Assembly (NCBI GenBank): GCA_963721405.1
Contig: CAVRJA010000007.1
Location: 8,032-72,031, forward strand
DNA from: JAFNAG01 sp963721405
GTDB lineage: Bacteria; Acidobacteriota; UBA6911
DNA length: 64,000 nt
Direction of reading: 5' to 3'
The first letter of the stretch is position 1; every line of letters begins with the position of its first letter. The notes below the pieces were generated by a model that was given only the letters and a program-made list of their open reading frames with translations, searched no databases and had not been told where the DNA came from. Shown here one piece after another: positions 27,496-37,374 of the stretch. A program made the position numbers and the translations under genes.

Positions 27496-27954
27496 TTGAG
27501 GCAGTCCGCGGCGAGGAAAGCCGGAAACCTGCTCGTTTCCAGGAACGCAGCTGTGCTTCTGCTCAGCCTTGCACTGTTGAACGGCTTGGTTGCGTCGCGG
27601 CTCCTTGTGGAGTGCCTCCCCTCGGACGGAAGCTCGCTCGTGGAACTGATCGGTCAGGATCCATGTCATCATCTGTTTGGTGGGCACGTACACAAGTCCT
27701 GCCCCACCTCTCTCGGTGAGAACGACCCGTCGGACCCGTGCGTGGACTTGATCATGGACAACTTCGGCGTGACGCAGAGCGCCGCCGTTCTCCAGTTTTC
27801 CCCGACCCTGATCACGGATTTGCCCGCCCAGGCGGCGCAGGCCGGGGAGAATTTCATCCAGGCGCCTACCGCAGGCGGGATTTTCAAGCCGGCCCGGGAA
27901 CCGGCGCGCATCTCGAATTGCGATTCCCATCTGAATACCTGCATACGAATCTAG
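27496..27954 (+). CDS. Small exported Cys/His-rich protein heading the metal-efflux operon
   Basis: About 152 aa, family not firmly recognised. A TTG start at 27496 is preferred because GGGGGTG lies 5 bases upstream and the Met is followed by a signal peptide or anchor (AVLLLSLALLNGLVA). The mature part starts ECLPSDGSSLVELIG and has a cluster CHHLFGGHVHKSC followed by DPCVDLIMD. The arrangement C-x-DG-x-LVE, then Cys/His cluster, then CVDL recalls small proteins encoded next to Czc-type RND genes in other bacteria (from memory; not checked). Cys and His spacing suggests periplasmic metal binding, perhaps delivery to the pump (inference). The czcC-like gene follows 131 bases later. Confidence 0.65.
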   Translation: MRQSAARKAGNLLVSRNAAVLLLSLALLNGLVASRLLVECLPSDGSSLVELIGQDPCHHLFGGHVHKSCPTSLGENDPSDPCVDLIMDNFGVTQSAAVLQFSPTLITDLPAQAAQAGENFIQAPTAGGIFKPAREPARISNCDSHLNTCIRI

Positions 27955-28085
27955 CCTCAGCTCCGCCCTGCCGGTGGGGTTCCTCTACGCCGGCACACGT
28001 CTACCCTTGCTCGCAAGACAGCATTTGACAGAGCCCGGCCGGCTTCCGGCGCTGCTCGACACGGCCTTGATGTTCCGGAGAGGAC

Positions 28086-29393
28086 ATGATATCGCGATTG
28101 CTTCTAGTGTTTTTTTCGACTTTGTTATGTTGCAGCCTGGCGGCGCCCCGGGCCGCAGTTTCAGCGGAGGTCGGTGAAACGCAGGGGACGCCCGGCCGCG
28201 CCGTCTCGATGACGCTTGCAGAGGTGCTGTCGAGGGTGTTTGAGAACAACCCGGAGATCACCGTGTCGGACCTGGAAATCCGGGCTGCTTCGGCCCGGTT
28301 GTTGCAGGCCGGCCTCAGACCGAATCCCGAGGTTTCGGCGGTAGTCGAAAACCTCTCGACGCCGGGCATCGGCGCCGGGGTGTTCCACTTCACCGAAAGC
28401 ACTCTGCAGTTCAGCCAGCGCATGGAACTGGGCGGCAAGCGGGACCTGAGGATCAGGGCCGCCGAAAAAGACGTGGCGGTTGCTTCCAGCCGGCTCGAAG
28501 TCACAAAGACCGACCTGATGAGCACCGCGTCTCAGGCGTTCGCAGAGGTATTGGCAGAACAGGAGAGGGTGGCCAACCAGGGCGAACTGGCCAGGCTGGC
28601 CGAGCAGTCTCATTCCATCGTCGTTGAGCGCGTCGCTGCGGGAAAAGTATCGCCGGTCGAACAGACGCGCGCCTCTGTGGCACTCGCCTCTGCGCAGTTG
28701 GAGGAGGAAAGGCGCCGGCTTGCGTACGTCGCTGCCAAAGACAGGCTGGCTGCGCTGTGGGGGGGGACATACCGGGATGTTGATTCGGTCCAGGGCGCCT
28801 TCGAGATTCCTTCCGCTGTTTCCGGGACGGCGGAAGCGTGCATCGGCAACAATGCCGACATGAAGTTTGCCGCGGCCTCGGTGGGATCCCGAGATGCCGG
28901 CCTTGCCCTGGAGCTGGCATCACGAAAGCCGGATCTTACCTTCAGCGCCGGTTTCCGCCGGCTGAGCCTCGACAATTCGCAGGTATGGGTTGCCGGCGTT
29001 TCCATCCCGCTCACGATTTTCGACAAGCGCCAGGGCGCCGTTGCGGAAGCGCGGATACGCCTGGAACAGGCGCGGGCCGAGGAAAAGGTCGTTGAGCGGC
29101 GCCTGCGGGCTGAACTGGCGCAAGTCAGGCACGAACACGAGATCGCCGTCCTGGAAGCAAAAACACTCGCCGAAAGCGCACTTCCCGCCGCCAGGGAGGC
29201 GGCTGCCGCCGTGGAAGAAGGCTATCGGCTCGGCAAGTTCGACTTTCTGAACGTATTGGATGCCCAGCGGACATATGCCGAGCTCCAGGGAAGATACATC
29301 GAAGCGGTGGCCTCCGGAATGAAGGCGGCGGTAGAGATCCAGCGTATCGCCCGCTGCGATTCCCCTGCTGCCCCACCGGTTGCGGCAAGGTGA
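28086..29393 (+). CDS. czcC: Outer-membrane factor of heavy-metal RND efflux (CzcC-like)
   Basis: A 435-aa TolC-family protein with a signal peptide (residues 1-27) and two outer-membrane efflux repeats rich in alpha-helical heptads. The family pattern is visible in LAEVLSRVFENNPEI at the start, the ELGGKRDLRI and KVSPVEQTRA blocks, and the repeat of these in the second half (GKFDFLNVLDAQRTYAELQGRYIEA). It forms the trimeric exit duct for the adaptor and pump encoded immediately downstream. GGAGAGG precedes the ATG. Fifteen bases separate it from czcB. Confidence 0.9.
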   Translation: MISRLLLVFFSTLLCCSLAAPRAAVSAEVGETQGTPGRAVSMTLAEVLSRVFENNPEITVSDLEIRAASARLLQAGLRPNPEVSAVVENLSTPGIGAGVFHFTESTLQFSQRMELGGKRDLRIRAAEKDVAVASSRLEVTKTDLMSTASQAFAEVLAEQERVANQGELARLAEQSHSIVVERVAAGKVSPVEQTRASVALASAQLEEERRRLAYVAAKDRLAALWGGTYRDVDSVQGAFEIPSAVSGTAEACIGNNADMKFAAASVGSRDAGLALELASRKPDLTFSAGFRRLSLDNSQVWVAGVSIPLTIFDKRQGAVAEARIRLEQARAEEKVVERRLRAELAQVRHEHEIAVLEAKTLAESALPAAREAAAAVEEGYRLGKFDFLNVLDAQRTYAELQGRYIEAVASGMKAAVEIQRIARCDSPAAPPVAAR

Positions 29394-29408
29394 TAAAGGA
29401 GACAATCC

Positions 29409-30620
29409 ATGAAAAACAGGAGCGCGGTGCCGATTGCGACGCTCGTGGTTCTGTCGGTTCTGATTTTGGGAGCCATTGCCATTTGGAGCGTCAAGGGGGG
29501 CGGCGGCCCTTCCGTTGTGCCGGCAGAAGCCGGCGGGAAAGCCGAGGAGCCGAAGAAACCCGAGTCCTCGGAGGGATTGGTCCATCTCAGCGAATCCCAG
29601 CTGAAGCAGTTCGGCGTCGAAACCGCCCCGGCCGGGCCCGGCCGGATCCGGATTGAGGTGGTGCTGCCCGGCGAAGTGTCATTGAATGCCGATCGCGTCG
29701 CCCACGTGGTCCCGCGGGTTGCCGGCGTCGTGCGCGACGTGCGCAAAAACCTCGGAGATACCGTGCGGCGAGGGGAAGTCATGGCGGTGCTGGAAAGCCG
29801 CGAACTGGCCGACAGCACCGCAGCGCTCCTTGCCGCGCGCGAGCGAGTCAGCCTGGCGCAGAGCAACTTCGCCAGGGAAGAGCACCTGTGGCAAAAGAAG
29901 ATCTCTCCCGAGCAGGATTACATACAGGCCAAGAACGCGCTGGCGGAAGCCGGCATTGACCTGCGAACGACCGAGCAGAAGCTGCGGGCACTTGGTTTTT
30001 CGGAAGAGTACATCGCCAAGCTTCCGGACCGGCAGGGACGGGCCGCGATCCTCTATGAGATCGACGCACCCTTCGATGCGACCATCATCGAGAAGCACAT
30101 CAGCCTTGGAGAGGTCCTCCGGGACGAGTCGGCGGCCTTCGTGATTGCAGATTTGAGCACAGTCTGGGTGAACCTGGACGTGCATCAGAAGGACCTGCCC
30201 CTGATCCAGGTCGGACAGACTGCCGCCATCGGCGTGGGCAGCTCGGCTCCCACAGTGGAAGGGAAAATATCCTACCTGGAACCGATCGCAGAAGAAACCA
30301 ACCGCACTTTCCATGCGCGCGTCGTCATTCCCAATACCGGCGGACGCTGGCGCCCGGGAATTTTCGTCACCGGCCGCATCTCGGTCGATGACGTCCAGGT
30401 GCCGGTACTGGTTCCGAACGAGGCGCTGATTATGGTCGGCAACAAGACCTGCCTGTTCCTCAAAGAGGGCGAAAATTTCCGGCTTCAACCAGTGACGGCC
30501 GGCAGGACCAACGGCATTTCAACCGAGATCACCGGGGGACTCGCGGCCGGGCAGACGTTCGCAGCCAGGGGCGCATTTACTCTGAAATCGGAACTTGGCA
30601 AGCCCGAAGAAGAGAAATGA
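29409..30620 (+). CDS. czcB: Periplasmic adaptor of heavy-metal RND efflux (CzcB-like)
   Basis: A 403-aa membrane-fusion protein with an N-terminal membrane anchor (residues 9-27). The first lipoyl half-motif is VPRVAGVVRDVRKNLGDTVRRG, which I give as its start VPRVAG and end GDTVRRG. A helical hairpin of about residues 135-200 follows, then the second lipoyl half (DAPFDATIIEKHISLGE), a beta-barrel and a C-terminal membrane-proximal domain. It bridges the inner-membrane pump and the outer-membrane channel. No His-rich metal-binding N-terminal extension is present, unlike some CzcB proteins. Gene order C-B-A matches classical czc operons. Confidence 0.9.
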   Translation: MKNRSAVPIATLVVLSVLILGAIAIWSVKGGGGPSVVPAEAGGKAEEPKKPESSEGLVHLSESQLKQFGVETAPAGPGRIRIEVVLPGEVSLNADRVAHVVPRVAGVVRDVRKNLGDTVRRGEVMAVLESRELADSTAALLAARERVSLAQSNFAREEHLWQKKISPEQDYIQAKNALAEAGIDLRTTEQKLRALGFSEEYIAKLPDRQGRAAILYEIDAPFDATIIEKHISLGEVLRDESAAFVIADLSTVWVNLDVHQKDLPLIQVGQTAAIGVGSSAPTVEGKISYLEPIAEETNRTFHARVVIPNTGGRWRPGIFVTGRISVDDVQVPVLVPNEALIMVGNKTCLFLKEGENFRLQPVTAGRTNGISTEITGGLAAGQTFAARGAFTLKSELGKPEEEK

Positions 30621-30701
30621 CAGCTTGCCACGAGTGGCGCGAGACGTCACGAGTGCCGGCAGGAGCATTGATTCAGGCGTTCGCCGCAGGGGAGAGATTG
30701 C

Positions 30702-33700
30702 ATGATTGAACGATTGATGGGAGGCGCTCTTCGCAACCGCGTCCTGGTGTTCCTGCTTGTGCTGCTTATCATCGGCCTGGGCGCCTATTCCATGCGGACC
30801 ACAGCGATCGACGCCTTTCCCGACGTGACGAACATCCAGGTGGAGGTGATGTGCGGCGCTCCCGGGCTGTCCCCGCTGGAGATTGAGAGATTCGTCACCT
30901 ATCCCGTCGAAACCTCCATGCGCGGCCTGCCCGGCCTGATAACCATGCGATCCGTGACCAAGTACGGCCTGGCCGTAGTCACACTGGTCTTCGGCGACGA
31001 TATCGACATCTACTTCGCGCGCCAGCTCGTCCACGAGCGACTGGCCGCCATCGAAAGCGACCTCCCCGAGGGGGTCAAGACCGAGATGGGCCCGATCGCG
31101 ACTGCGATGGGCGAGATCTATCAGTACACCCTCGAAGGCAATGCTCCTTCCGATCCTGCTGAAAATGTGCGCTACCTGACCGAACTCCGCTCCCTTCAGG
31201 ACTGGGTGGTCGCACCAATGCTGAAGAGCGAGCCCGGAGTGAACGAAGTAAATTCGTTCGGCGGGTACCTGAAAGAATTCCAGGTAATCGCGGAGCCTGA
31301 AAAGCTGCTCAAATACAAGTTTTCGATCGGCGAAGTCTTCGAAGCGATCAGAAACAACAATGAAAATGTCGGCGGCAGCTTCATCAACCGGGCCTCCGAG
31401 GAGTACATCATCCGCGGAGTCGGCTTGATCGGAGCGCTTCCGGACATCGAGAAGATCATCATCAGGACGATTCACGGGATTCCGATCTTCGTGGGGGATG
31501 TGGCGCAGGTCAGGACCGGATACGCTCCCCGGCAGGGTTCGGCCCTCAAGGATGGCAAAGGAGAGGCCGTCGGCGGCATCGTGATGATGCTCAAGGGCGA
31601 AAACAGCCTCGACGTCGTCCGCCGGGTCAAGAGCCGGGTTCAGATGATCAACGACAGCAACCTGCTTCCCGCGGGGCTGAAGCTGGTGCCCTATTACGAT
31701 CGCTCGGAGATCGTAGGCAAGAGCATCAAGACCATCCTGCGCACTCTTGCCGAAGGCGCGCTGCTGGTCGTCATTGTGCTTTACCTGCTGTTGAGGAACA
31801 TGCGCGGCGCATTTGTGGTCGTCATGGCGCTGCCGCTCGCGATCCTGGCCACTTTCATCGTGATGAAGCAGGCGGGGATCAGCGCCAACCTGATGTCGCT
31901 GGGAGGGCTGGCCATTTCCATCGGCATGATCATCGACGCTACGATTATCCAGGTGGAGAACGTGCAGCGCCATCTCGGCCTGCTCGACGGCCGTTCGCAG
32001 AAACTCACCGCCGTTCTCCGCGCGGTGATGGAAGTCCGCCGCCCGAGCATCTTCGGCGAGCTGATTATCGCGCTCACCTTTCTCCCGATCATCACGCTCG
32101 AGGGGATGGAAGGAAAGATGTTCTCCCCCCTCGCGCTAACCGTGTCGATCGCCCTGTTCGCATCGCTGTTTCTGTCGATCTTTATTACTCCGGTCCTCTG
32201 CGCCTTTTTCCTGAAGCCCGGCGCTGAAAAAAGAAATGCACCGCTGGAGTGGGTCAAGAAGGTCTATGTCAGGGTGCTGGATTTCAGGATGCGCATTCCC
32301 GCGCTCATCCTGGGAGAGTCGGTCCTCCTGATTGCCCTGGCAGTGTTCCTCATCCCCCGTTTGGGGACGGAGTTCATCCCGATCATGGACGAGGGCGCCT
32401 TCGACATGGATTTCAACCTCATCCCAGGCGTCTCCCTCGACAAAGCCATGGAGATCACCAACCTGATTGAACAACGCCTCATGGAATTTCCGGAGTTGGA
32501 GACGCTGGTTTCGCGCACCGGGCAGACCGGAGTGCCGCTGGAGGCGCGAGGGGTCGACAAGACCGGGTTTGTAGGGATGCTGCGGCCGAAGGAAGAATGG
32601 ACAACAGCGAAAACCAGGGAGGAGCTTGCCGAGAAAATGCGCGACCGGCTTGCCGACATACCCGGCATGGCCTTCAGCTTCAGCCAGCCGATCCAGTGCC
32701 GCATCGATGAACTCGTTGCCGGCACGCGGGCGCAGCTGATCATGAAGCTCTTCGGCGAAGATATGGACATCCTGAAATCCCGGAGCGATGAGATTGCCCG
32801 CGTTTTGAGCGGGATCGAAGGGTGCGCCGACATGGTTGTGGAGAAGGTGTCCGGCCAGCCTTATATAGGCATACGGGTGGACCGCAACAAGATCGCCCGT
32901 TACGGCATGAACGTCAGGGACGTGCTCGCCGTCATCGAGATCGCCATCGGGGGCAAGTCTGCCACGCAGGTGTACGAGGGCAACCGGTCGTTTGACCTTA
33001 CCGTCCGCTTCCCGGAGGATCAGCGCAACTCAGTGGAGAAGCTTTCCAACACGCTTGTCGGAACCAGTGACGGCATCGGCATCCCGCTCAGCCAGCTGGC
33101 CGATATTTCGCTCCAGGAAGGTCCCGTGCAGATCAGCCGCGACAACGGGATGCGGTACATGGGGGTCGAACTGAACATCGTCGGCAGGGACATCGGCTCC
33201 TTCGTGGCCGAAGCGCAGCGCAAGATCCGTCGGGAGGTGGCCCTCCCGGTCGGTTACTCGATTGCCTGGGGAGGACAATTCGAGAATCAGCAGCGCGCGA
33301 TGAGCCGGTTGATGATCATCACTCCGCTGGTGGTCGTCCTGGTCCTCGTGCTGCTGTTCATGACGTTCAAGTCCGCCTGGCTGTCGTTTCTGGTTTTTCT
33401 GAATCTGCCTTTTGCCCTGATGGGCGGCGTCTTCACGCTGTACATATCGGGGATGTACCTCTCGGTCCCCGCGTCGGTGGGATTCATCACCCTGCTCGGG
33501 GTTGCGGTATTGAACGGGCTGGTGCTGGTCTCCTGCGTTCTCCAGCTGCGCAACGAGGGGCACAGTGTGCGGGAAGCCGTGCGCAGCGCCTGCGCCCTGC
33601 GGCTACGGCCGATCCTGATGACGGCATCCATCACCGTCTTCAGCCTGATCCCGATGATGTTCGCCACCGGGCCCGGTTCGGAGGTGCAACGGCCGTTAGC

Positions 33701-33833
33701 GGTGGTCGTCGTAGGCGGGCTGTTTACCTCCACCCTCGCAACACTCCTGGTGTTGCCCTCGCTGTACCGCTGGTTCGACCGCAACGGGACGGTGCCGGAA
33801 ACACGTCAACCTGAGAACAGGCCGCAGGAGTAA
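30702..33833 (+). CDS. czcA: Heavy-metal efflux RND pump (CzcA/HME family)
   Basis: A 1,043-aa, 12-helix proton-driven pump. Typical CzcA blocks are present: FPDVTNIQVEV, PGLSPLEIERFVTYPVE, RSVTKYGLAVV, and the RND helix-4 motif IGMIIDATIIQVEN with its proton-relay Asp. In Zn/Co/Cd pumps that motif usually reads DFGxxxDGAxxxxEN; here the region reads GGLAISIGMIIDAT, closer to monovalent-cation (CusA-like) pumps, so the exported ion is uncertain. The periplasmic segment SQPIQCRIDELVAGTRA is the conserved HME substrate-cleft region. A GGGGAGAG Shine-Dalgarno precedes the ATG. It is the last gene of the operon. Confidence 0.93.
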   Translation: MIERLMGGALRNRVLVFLLVLLIIGLGAYSMRTTAIDAFPDVTNIQVEVMCGAPGLSPLEIERFVTYPVETSMRGLPGLITMRSVTKYGLAVVTLVFGDDIDIYFARQLVHERLAAIESDLPEGVKTEMGPIATAMGEIYQYTLEGNAPSDPAENVRYLTELRSLQDWVVAPMLKSEPGVNEVNSFGGYLKEFQVIAEPEKLLKYKFSIGEVFEAIRNNNENVGGSFINRASEEYIIRGVGLIGALPDIEKIIIRTIHGIPIFVGDVAQVRTGYAPRQGSALKDGKGEAVGGIVMMLKGENSLDVVRRVKSRVQMINDSNLLPAGLKLVPYYDRSEIVGKSIKTILRTLAEGALLVVIVLYLLLRNMRGAFVVVMALPLAILATFIVMKQAGISANLMSLGGLAISIGMIIDATIIQVENVQRHLGLLDGRSQKLTAVLRAVMEVRRPSIFGELIIALTFLPIITLEGMEGKMFSPLALTVSIALFASLFLSIFITPVLCAFFLKPGAEKRNAPLEWVKKVYVRVLDFRMRIPALILGESVLLIALAVFLIPRLGTEFIPIMDEGAFDMDFNLIPGVSLDKAMEITNLIEQRLMEFPELETLVSRTGQTGVPLEARGVDKTGFVGMLRPKEEWTTAKTREELAEKMRDRLADIPGMAFSFSQPIQCRIDELVAGTRAQLIMKLFGEDMDILKSRSDEIARVLSGIEGCADMVVEKVSGQPYIGIRVDRNKIARYGMNVRDVLAVIEIAIGGKSATQVYEGNRSFDLTVRFPEDQRNSVEKLSNTLVGTSDGIGIPLSQLADISLQEGPVQISRDNGMRYMGVELNIVGRDIGSFVAEAQRKIRREVALPVGYSIAWGGQFENQQRAMSRLMIITPLVVVLVLVLLFMTFKSAWLSFLVFLNLPFALMGGVFTLYISGMYLSVPASVGFITLLGVAVLNGLVLVSCVLQLRNEGHSVREAVRSACALRLRPILMTASITVFSLIPMMFATGPGSEVQRPLAVVVVGGLFTSTLATLLVLPSLYRWFDRNGTVPETRQPENRPQE

Positions 33834-33950
33834 AGCGGCGGCGTGAAGACGCCTTGCGACGGGGATTGCAGGGTCAGAGTGGAATCCCGTCAGATATGGC
33901 GGTTCTGTCTCGCTTCCATCGCGAAACTCGATTCTGCATCTGATTCGCCG

Positions 33951-34162
33951 TGCCCCGGAGGGGCGCCAGAGAATAGCCGGGGGCTAGCGCGAAGCGCGCT
34001 GCCCCCGGTCAGCGGACAAATCGAAGAGCCCCGGCAGGCGAAAGGCTGTTTTTTCGAGCGGTTTGTCTGTCGCCCCTCCAGGGCTCGGACGCTCTACAAT
34101 TCGTAACCCCGGGCTGCGCGTCGCTTGCCCGGGGCTACTCTCTGGCTGCCCCTCCGGGGCAG
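33951..34162. repeat. GC-rich palindromic intergenic repeat (family 1, copy B)
   Basis: The 493-base gap between convergent czcA and the Asp-box gene has no credible ORF. It holds a hairpin at 33975-34009 (CCGGGGGC, loop AGCGCGAAGCGC, GCCCCCGG), a central CTGTCGCCCCTCC segment, and a second hairpin at 34104-34137 (CCCCGGGC, GCGCGTCGCTT loop, GCCCGGGG). The order of blocks matches copy D at 46581-46861, though the arms are more degenerate. Confidence 0.6.
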
Positions 34163-34326
34163 CTGAATGCCTTGCGGAACGGGTCTTGAGATAGAAACTC
34201 TCCACAAATAGGGCCGCCAGCATCTTTCGTCGGCTTTCTTCTGTGCCGGCAGATCCGTGCGTGCCTGGCGGGACCAAATATTCAAACCGACGGTGACCTC
34301 GCTACGCAATCCGGCGCGGATTCAGG

Positions 34327-37300
34327 TTAGTGCTTCCCCGGTCCGATGATCTTATCGAGTTCGGCGATCCGCTGATCGAGTTCTTTGCGCAGGACCCCGT
34401 AGCGTTCGATTGCATCCCGGCCGATCTTTTGATCGGCGCCGTTGGTCATGCCGTAGAGATAGGTGATCTGCGTCTGCAATTCGGGCTTGCTGTAACGGAC
34501 CGATGGGGTGATCAGGCGTTTCGACACTTCACGCAGCCGGGCCTGTGCTTCCGCGGAGACGCCGGAGGCGCCGCGGAGGGCCGCCTGCAGCCTGGCCACG
34601 GTCTTGTTCACGTCGCTCACCAGGTCGCGGACACGCATGTTGTGCTCAAACTGCTCGCGCAAGTCCGCCAGGGTCACCCCGTCCTTGAGCACCCGCGGAT
34701 CCTCGACAATCGTCAGCGGCTGCGTCGAACTCCACGTGCCGGACGTGAGCCGCACGGAGTAGACGCCGGGAACGGCCATCGGGCCGTTCGGGCCTTCCGG
34801 CCGCGTCGCGCTCTGCCAGGGGCCCGGATAACGGAGATCCCAGGTGAAGCGGTGCATGCCGGCGCTCTTGTCGAGGCGGACCGCTCCTCCGCCGCGCTGG
34901 CGGGAGGGGGCCTGCTCCTCGTCGGCCGGAGGCTGTGCTGCGGGTTGCTGGCCGGCGGGGGCTGAACTTGAGAACTTAAAAACGGTCTGGCCCGCGGCGT
35001 CAAGAATCTCGAGCGTGAGGTCTCCCGTCGCACTCTCGGCGAGGTAGTAGTCGATGGCCGCACCGGAGGGCGGGTACTGCAGGCCGGAACCGCGCCCGCC
35101 GCCTCGCCCCGAGGTGCGGATCGCCTCGTGGGACTTGAACAGGAATGCCTGTCCCGCAGCGACGGCCTCGCTCAGCTGATGCAGGGGCGTCAGGTTGTCC
35201 AGAATCCAGAAGGAGCGTCCCTGGGTGGAGAGCACGAGGTCTTTGTGCTCCACCTTGATGTCGGTCACGGGTGTTGCCGGGAGGTTGAGCCTGAATGACT
35301 GCCAGCGTGCGCCGTTGTCGAACGAAATGTAGATGCCAAACTCCGTGCCGGCATAAAGCAACCCGGCCCGGTCCGGATCCTCACGCACCACCCGCGTCGG
35401 CTCATCGGGTGCGATTCCGTTCTTGCCGTCCGTGAGCTTCGCCCAGGATTTTCCGAAGTCGTCGGTGCGGTAGAGATAGGGCGCGAAGTCTCCCAGCAGA
35501 TAGCGGTAGAGGGCGACATACGCCGTTCCGGCGCGGTGCGGACTCGGCTCGATATTCTGCACGCGCCCGCCGGGAGGCAGGCCCGGGGGCGTCACGTCTG
35601 TCCAGGTCTTGCCGTCGTCGCGCGAAACAAAGACCGGGCCGTCATTCGATCCGGTCCAGATAACGCCCTTCTGCACCGGCGACTCGCGAATCGAGTACAG
35701 CGTGCTGTACACTTCCTCGCCGGTGCCGTCGAGAGTGATCGGTTCACCGCTGTAACCCTGCGTTCCCGGGGGGTGCGCCGTGAGATCCTGGCTCAGGCGC
35801 TCCCAGGTGACGCCACCGTCCCGCGTACGGTGGACGTATTGCGAGCCGTAGTAGACAACATTCGGATCGTGAGGCGAAACCTCCATCGGCGACACGCGTT
35901 GGAATCGCAGCATCAGGTCGCTGCCCGCGTTGCCGTAGAGCGATTCCGCGCCGACCCAGTACTGCTGCTCATTGGCGGTCGTCAGATTCAGGCGGCTGAA
36001 CTGGCCTTTGCACGAGCCATAGACGATGTCGGGATTTGCCGGGCTCGGAATGACCGGGCCGGTTTCACAGCCCGGGCCGGTGCGGAAGTCCTGGCCGTTG
36101 CCCAGCGGCAGGCTTGGGACGATTACCGTGCTGCTGTCCTGCTGCGCGCCGTAGACGCGATACGGGTACTGGTTGTCCACCGCGACCTGGTAGATTTCGG
36201 CGGTCGGCTGGTTGAGCTGCGAACTCCAGGTCCGGCCGCCGTCGAGCGACACGTTTGCCCCGCCGTCGTTTGCCTGGATCATGAACTGAGAATTGCGGGG
36301 ATTGATCCACACGTCATGGTTGTCGCCGTGCGGCACCGGCATGGTCCGGAAGCTCTTGCCGCCATCCGAGCTCCGGTACCAGCCCTCGTTGCCCACGTAG
36401 ACGACGTCGGCGTCGTTGGGATCCACTCCGAGCGTCGTGTAATAAAACGGGCGCGTGATCAGCGATCCCTGGCCGTTGACCAGGGTCCACGTCGCGCCCG
36501 AATCCTCGGAGCGATACAAGCCGGAACCCGGCCTGGCCTCGATCAACGCGTAAGTCCGGTTGGGATTCGCTGCCGAAATCGCCACGTTGCTCCGGCCGAA
36601 GAGTTCCCGGGGCAGGCCCCCGGCGAGCTTTGTCCAGGTGTCCCCGCCGTCGGCGCTCTTATAGATCCCCCCTTCCAGAGCACCGCTTATGATGGTCCAC
36701 GGTTTGCGTTGTCCGTGCCACATGCAGGCGAAGATCACGTTGGGGTTTCCGGGCTGAATCTCGACATCCGCGGCGCCGGCGGTCTCCGAAAGGAAAAGAA
36801 CATTCTTCCAGGTCCTGCCGCCGTCGGTAGTTCGATAGACGCCGCGCTCCTTGTTCGGCGCGAAAGGATTTCCGCAGGCGGCCACGAAGACGATGTCGGG
36901 ATTCGTCGGGTGGACGCGCACGGCGGCAATCTGGCCCACGTCCCGCAATCCGATGAACGTCCATGTCCTGCCGGCGTCGGTGGACTTGTAGATGCCGCGG
37001 CCGATGGACACGTTGCTGCGGATCTTCGAGGAGCCGGTTCCGGCGTATACGACATCCGGGTTGGAGAGAGCGACTTCGAGGGCGCCCATGGATCCTACGG
37101 CGAAGAAAGCGTCGGATACGTTCTGCCACGTACTGCCCGCGTCGGTGGTCTTCCAGACGCCGCCGCCGGTGGAACCCATGTAAAAGGTAGTGGGCTGTGA
37201 CGGCACTCCCGTGACGGCGGTGACGCGGCCGCCGCGCAAAGGACCGATCATGCGGTAGCGCATGCCGCTCCAAAGGGCAGGTGCATATTCAGCCCGTTGC

Positions 37301-37374
37301 GCGCCACTGATGATCGGGAGCATGGTCAGCAGCAACGCCATGCAGGCGGTCCAGCAAGTCCTGTTCCTCTTCAT
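34327..37374 (-). CDS. Secreted Asp-box (BNR/sortilin-like) beta-propeller protein
   Basis: A 1,015-aa exported protein. A signal peptide ends near IISGAQ (residue 25). Residues about 40-750 contain many Asp-box motifs of the form S-x-D-x-G-x-T-W (KTTDAGSTWQN, KSTDAGRTWTF, RTTDGGRTWKN, KSADGGDTWTK, VSRDDGKTWTD), each marking one blade of a ten-bladed or paired propeller as in VPS10/sortilin and xyloglucanase-like proteins. The C-terminal 250 residues include a Gln/Pro linker and a beta-sandwich (FKFSSSAPAG..., VYSVRLT) followed by helices. No catalytic residues were identified. Such proteins are abundant in Acidobacteriota; the ligand is unknown. Confidence 0.88.
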   Translation of the reverse strand: MKRNRTCWTACMALLLTMLPIISGAQRAEYAPALWSGMRYRMIGPLRGGRVTAVTGVPSQPTTFYMGSTGGGVWKTTDAGSTWQNVSDAFFAVGSMGALEVALSNPDVVYAGTGSSKIRSNVSIGRGIYKSTDAGRTWTFIGLRDVGQIAAVRVHPTNPDIVFVAACGNPFAPNKERGVYRTTDGGRTWKNVLFLSETAGAADVEIQPGNPNVIFACMWHGQRKPWTIISGALEGGIYKSADGGDTWTKLAGGLPRELFGRSNVAISAANPNRTYALIEARPGSGLYRSEDSGATWTLVNGQGSLITRPFYYTTLGVDPNDADVVYVGNEGWYRSSDGGKSFRTMPVPHGDNHDVWINPRNSQFMIQANDGGANVSLDGGRTWSSQLNQPTAEIYQVAVDNQYPYRVYGAQQDSSTVIVPSLPLGNGQDFRTGPGCETGPVIPSPANPDIVYGSCKGQFSRLNLTTANEQQYWVGAESLYGNAGSDLMLRFQRVSPMEVSPHDPNVVYYGSQYVHRTRDGGVTWERLSQDLTAHPPGTQGYSGEPITLDGTGEEVYSTLYSIRESPVQKGVIWTGSNDGPVFVSRDDGKTWTDVTPPGLPPGGRVQNIEPSPHRAGTAYVALYRYLLGDFAPYLYRTDDFGKSWAKLTDGKNGIAPDEPTRVVREDPDRAGLLYAGTEFGIYISFDNGARWQSFRLNLPATPVTDIKVEHKDLVLSTQGRSFWILDNLTPLHQLSEAVAAGQAFLFKSHEAIRTSGRGGGRGSGLQYPPSGAAIDYYLAESATGDLTLEILDAAGQTVFKFSSSAPAGQQPAAQPPADEEQAPSRQRGGGAVRLDKSAGMHRFTWDLRYPGPWQSATRPEGPNGPMAVPGVYSVRLTSGTWSSTQPLTIVEDPRVLKDGVTLADLREQFEHNMRVRDLVSDVNKTVARLQAALRGASGVSAEAQARLREVSKRLITPSVRYSKPELQTQITYLYGMTNGADQKIGRDAIERYGVLRKELDQRIAELDKIIGPGKH

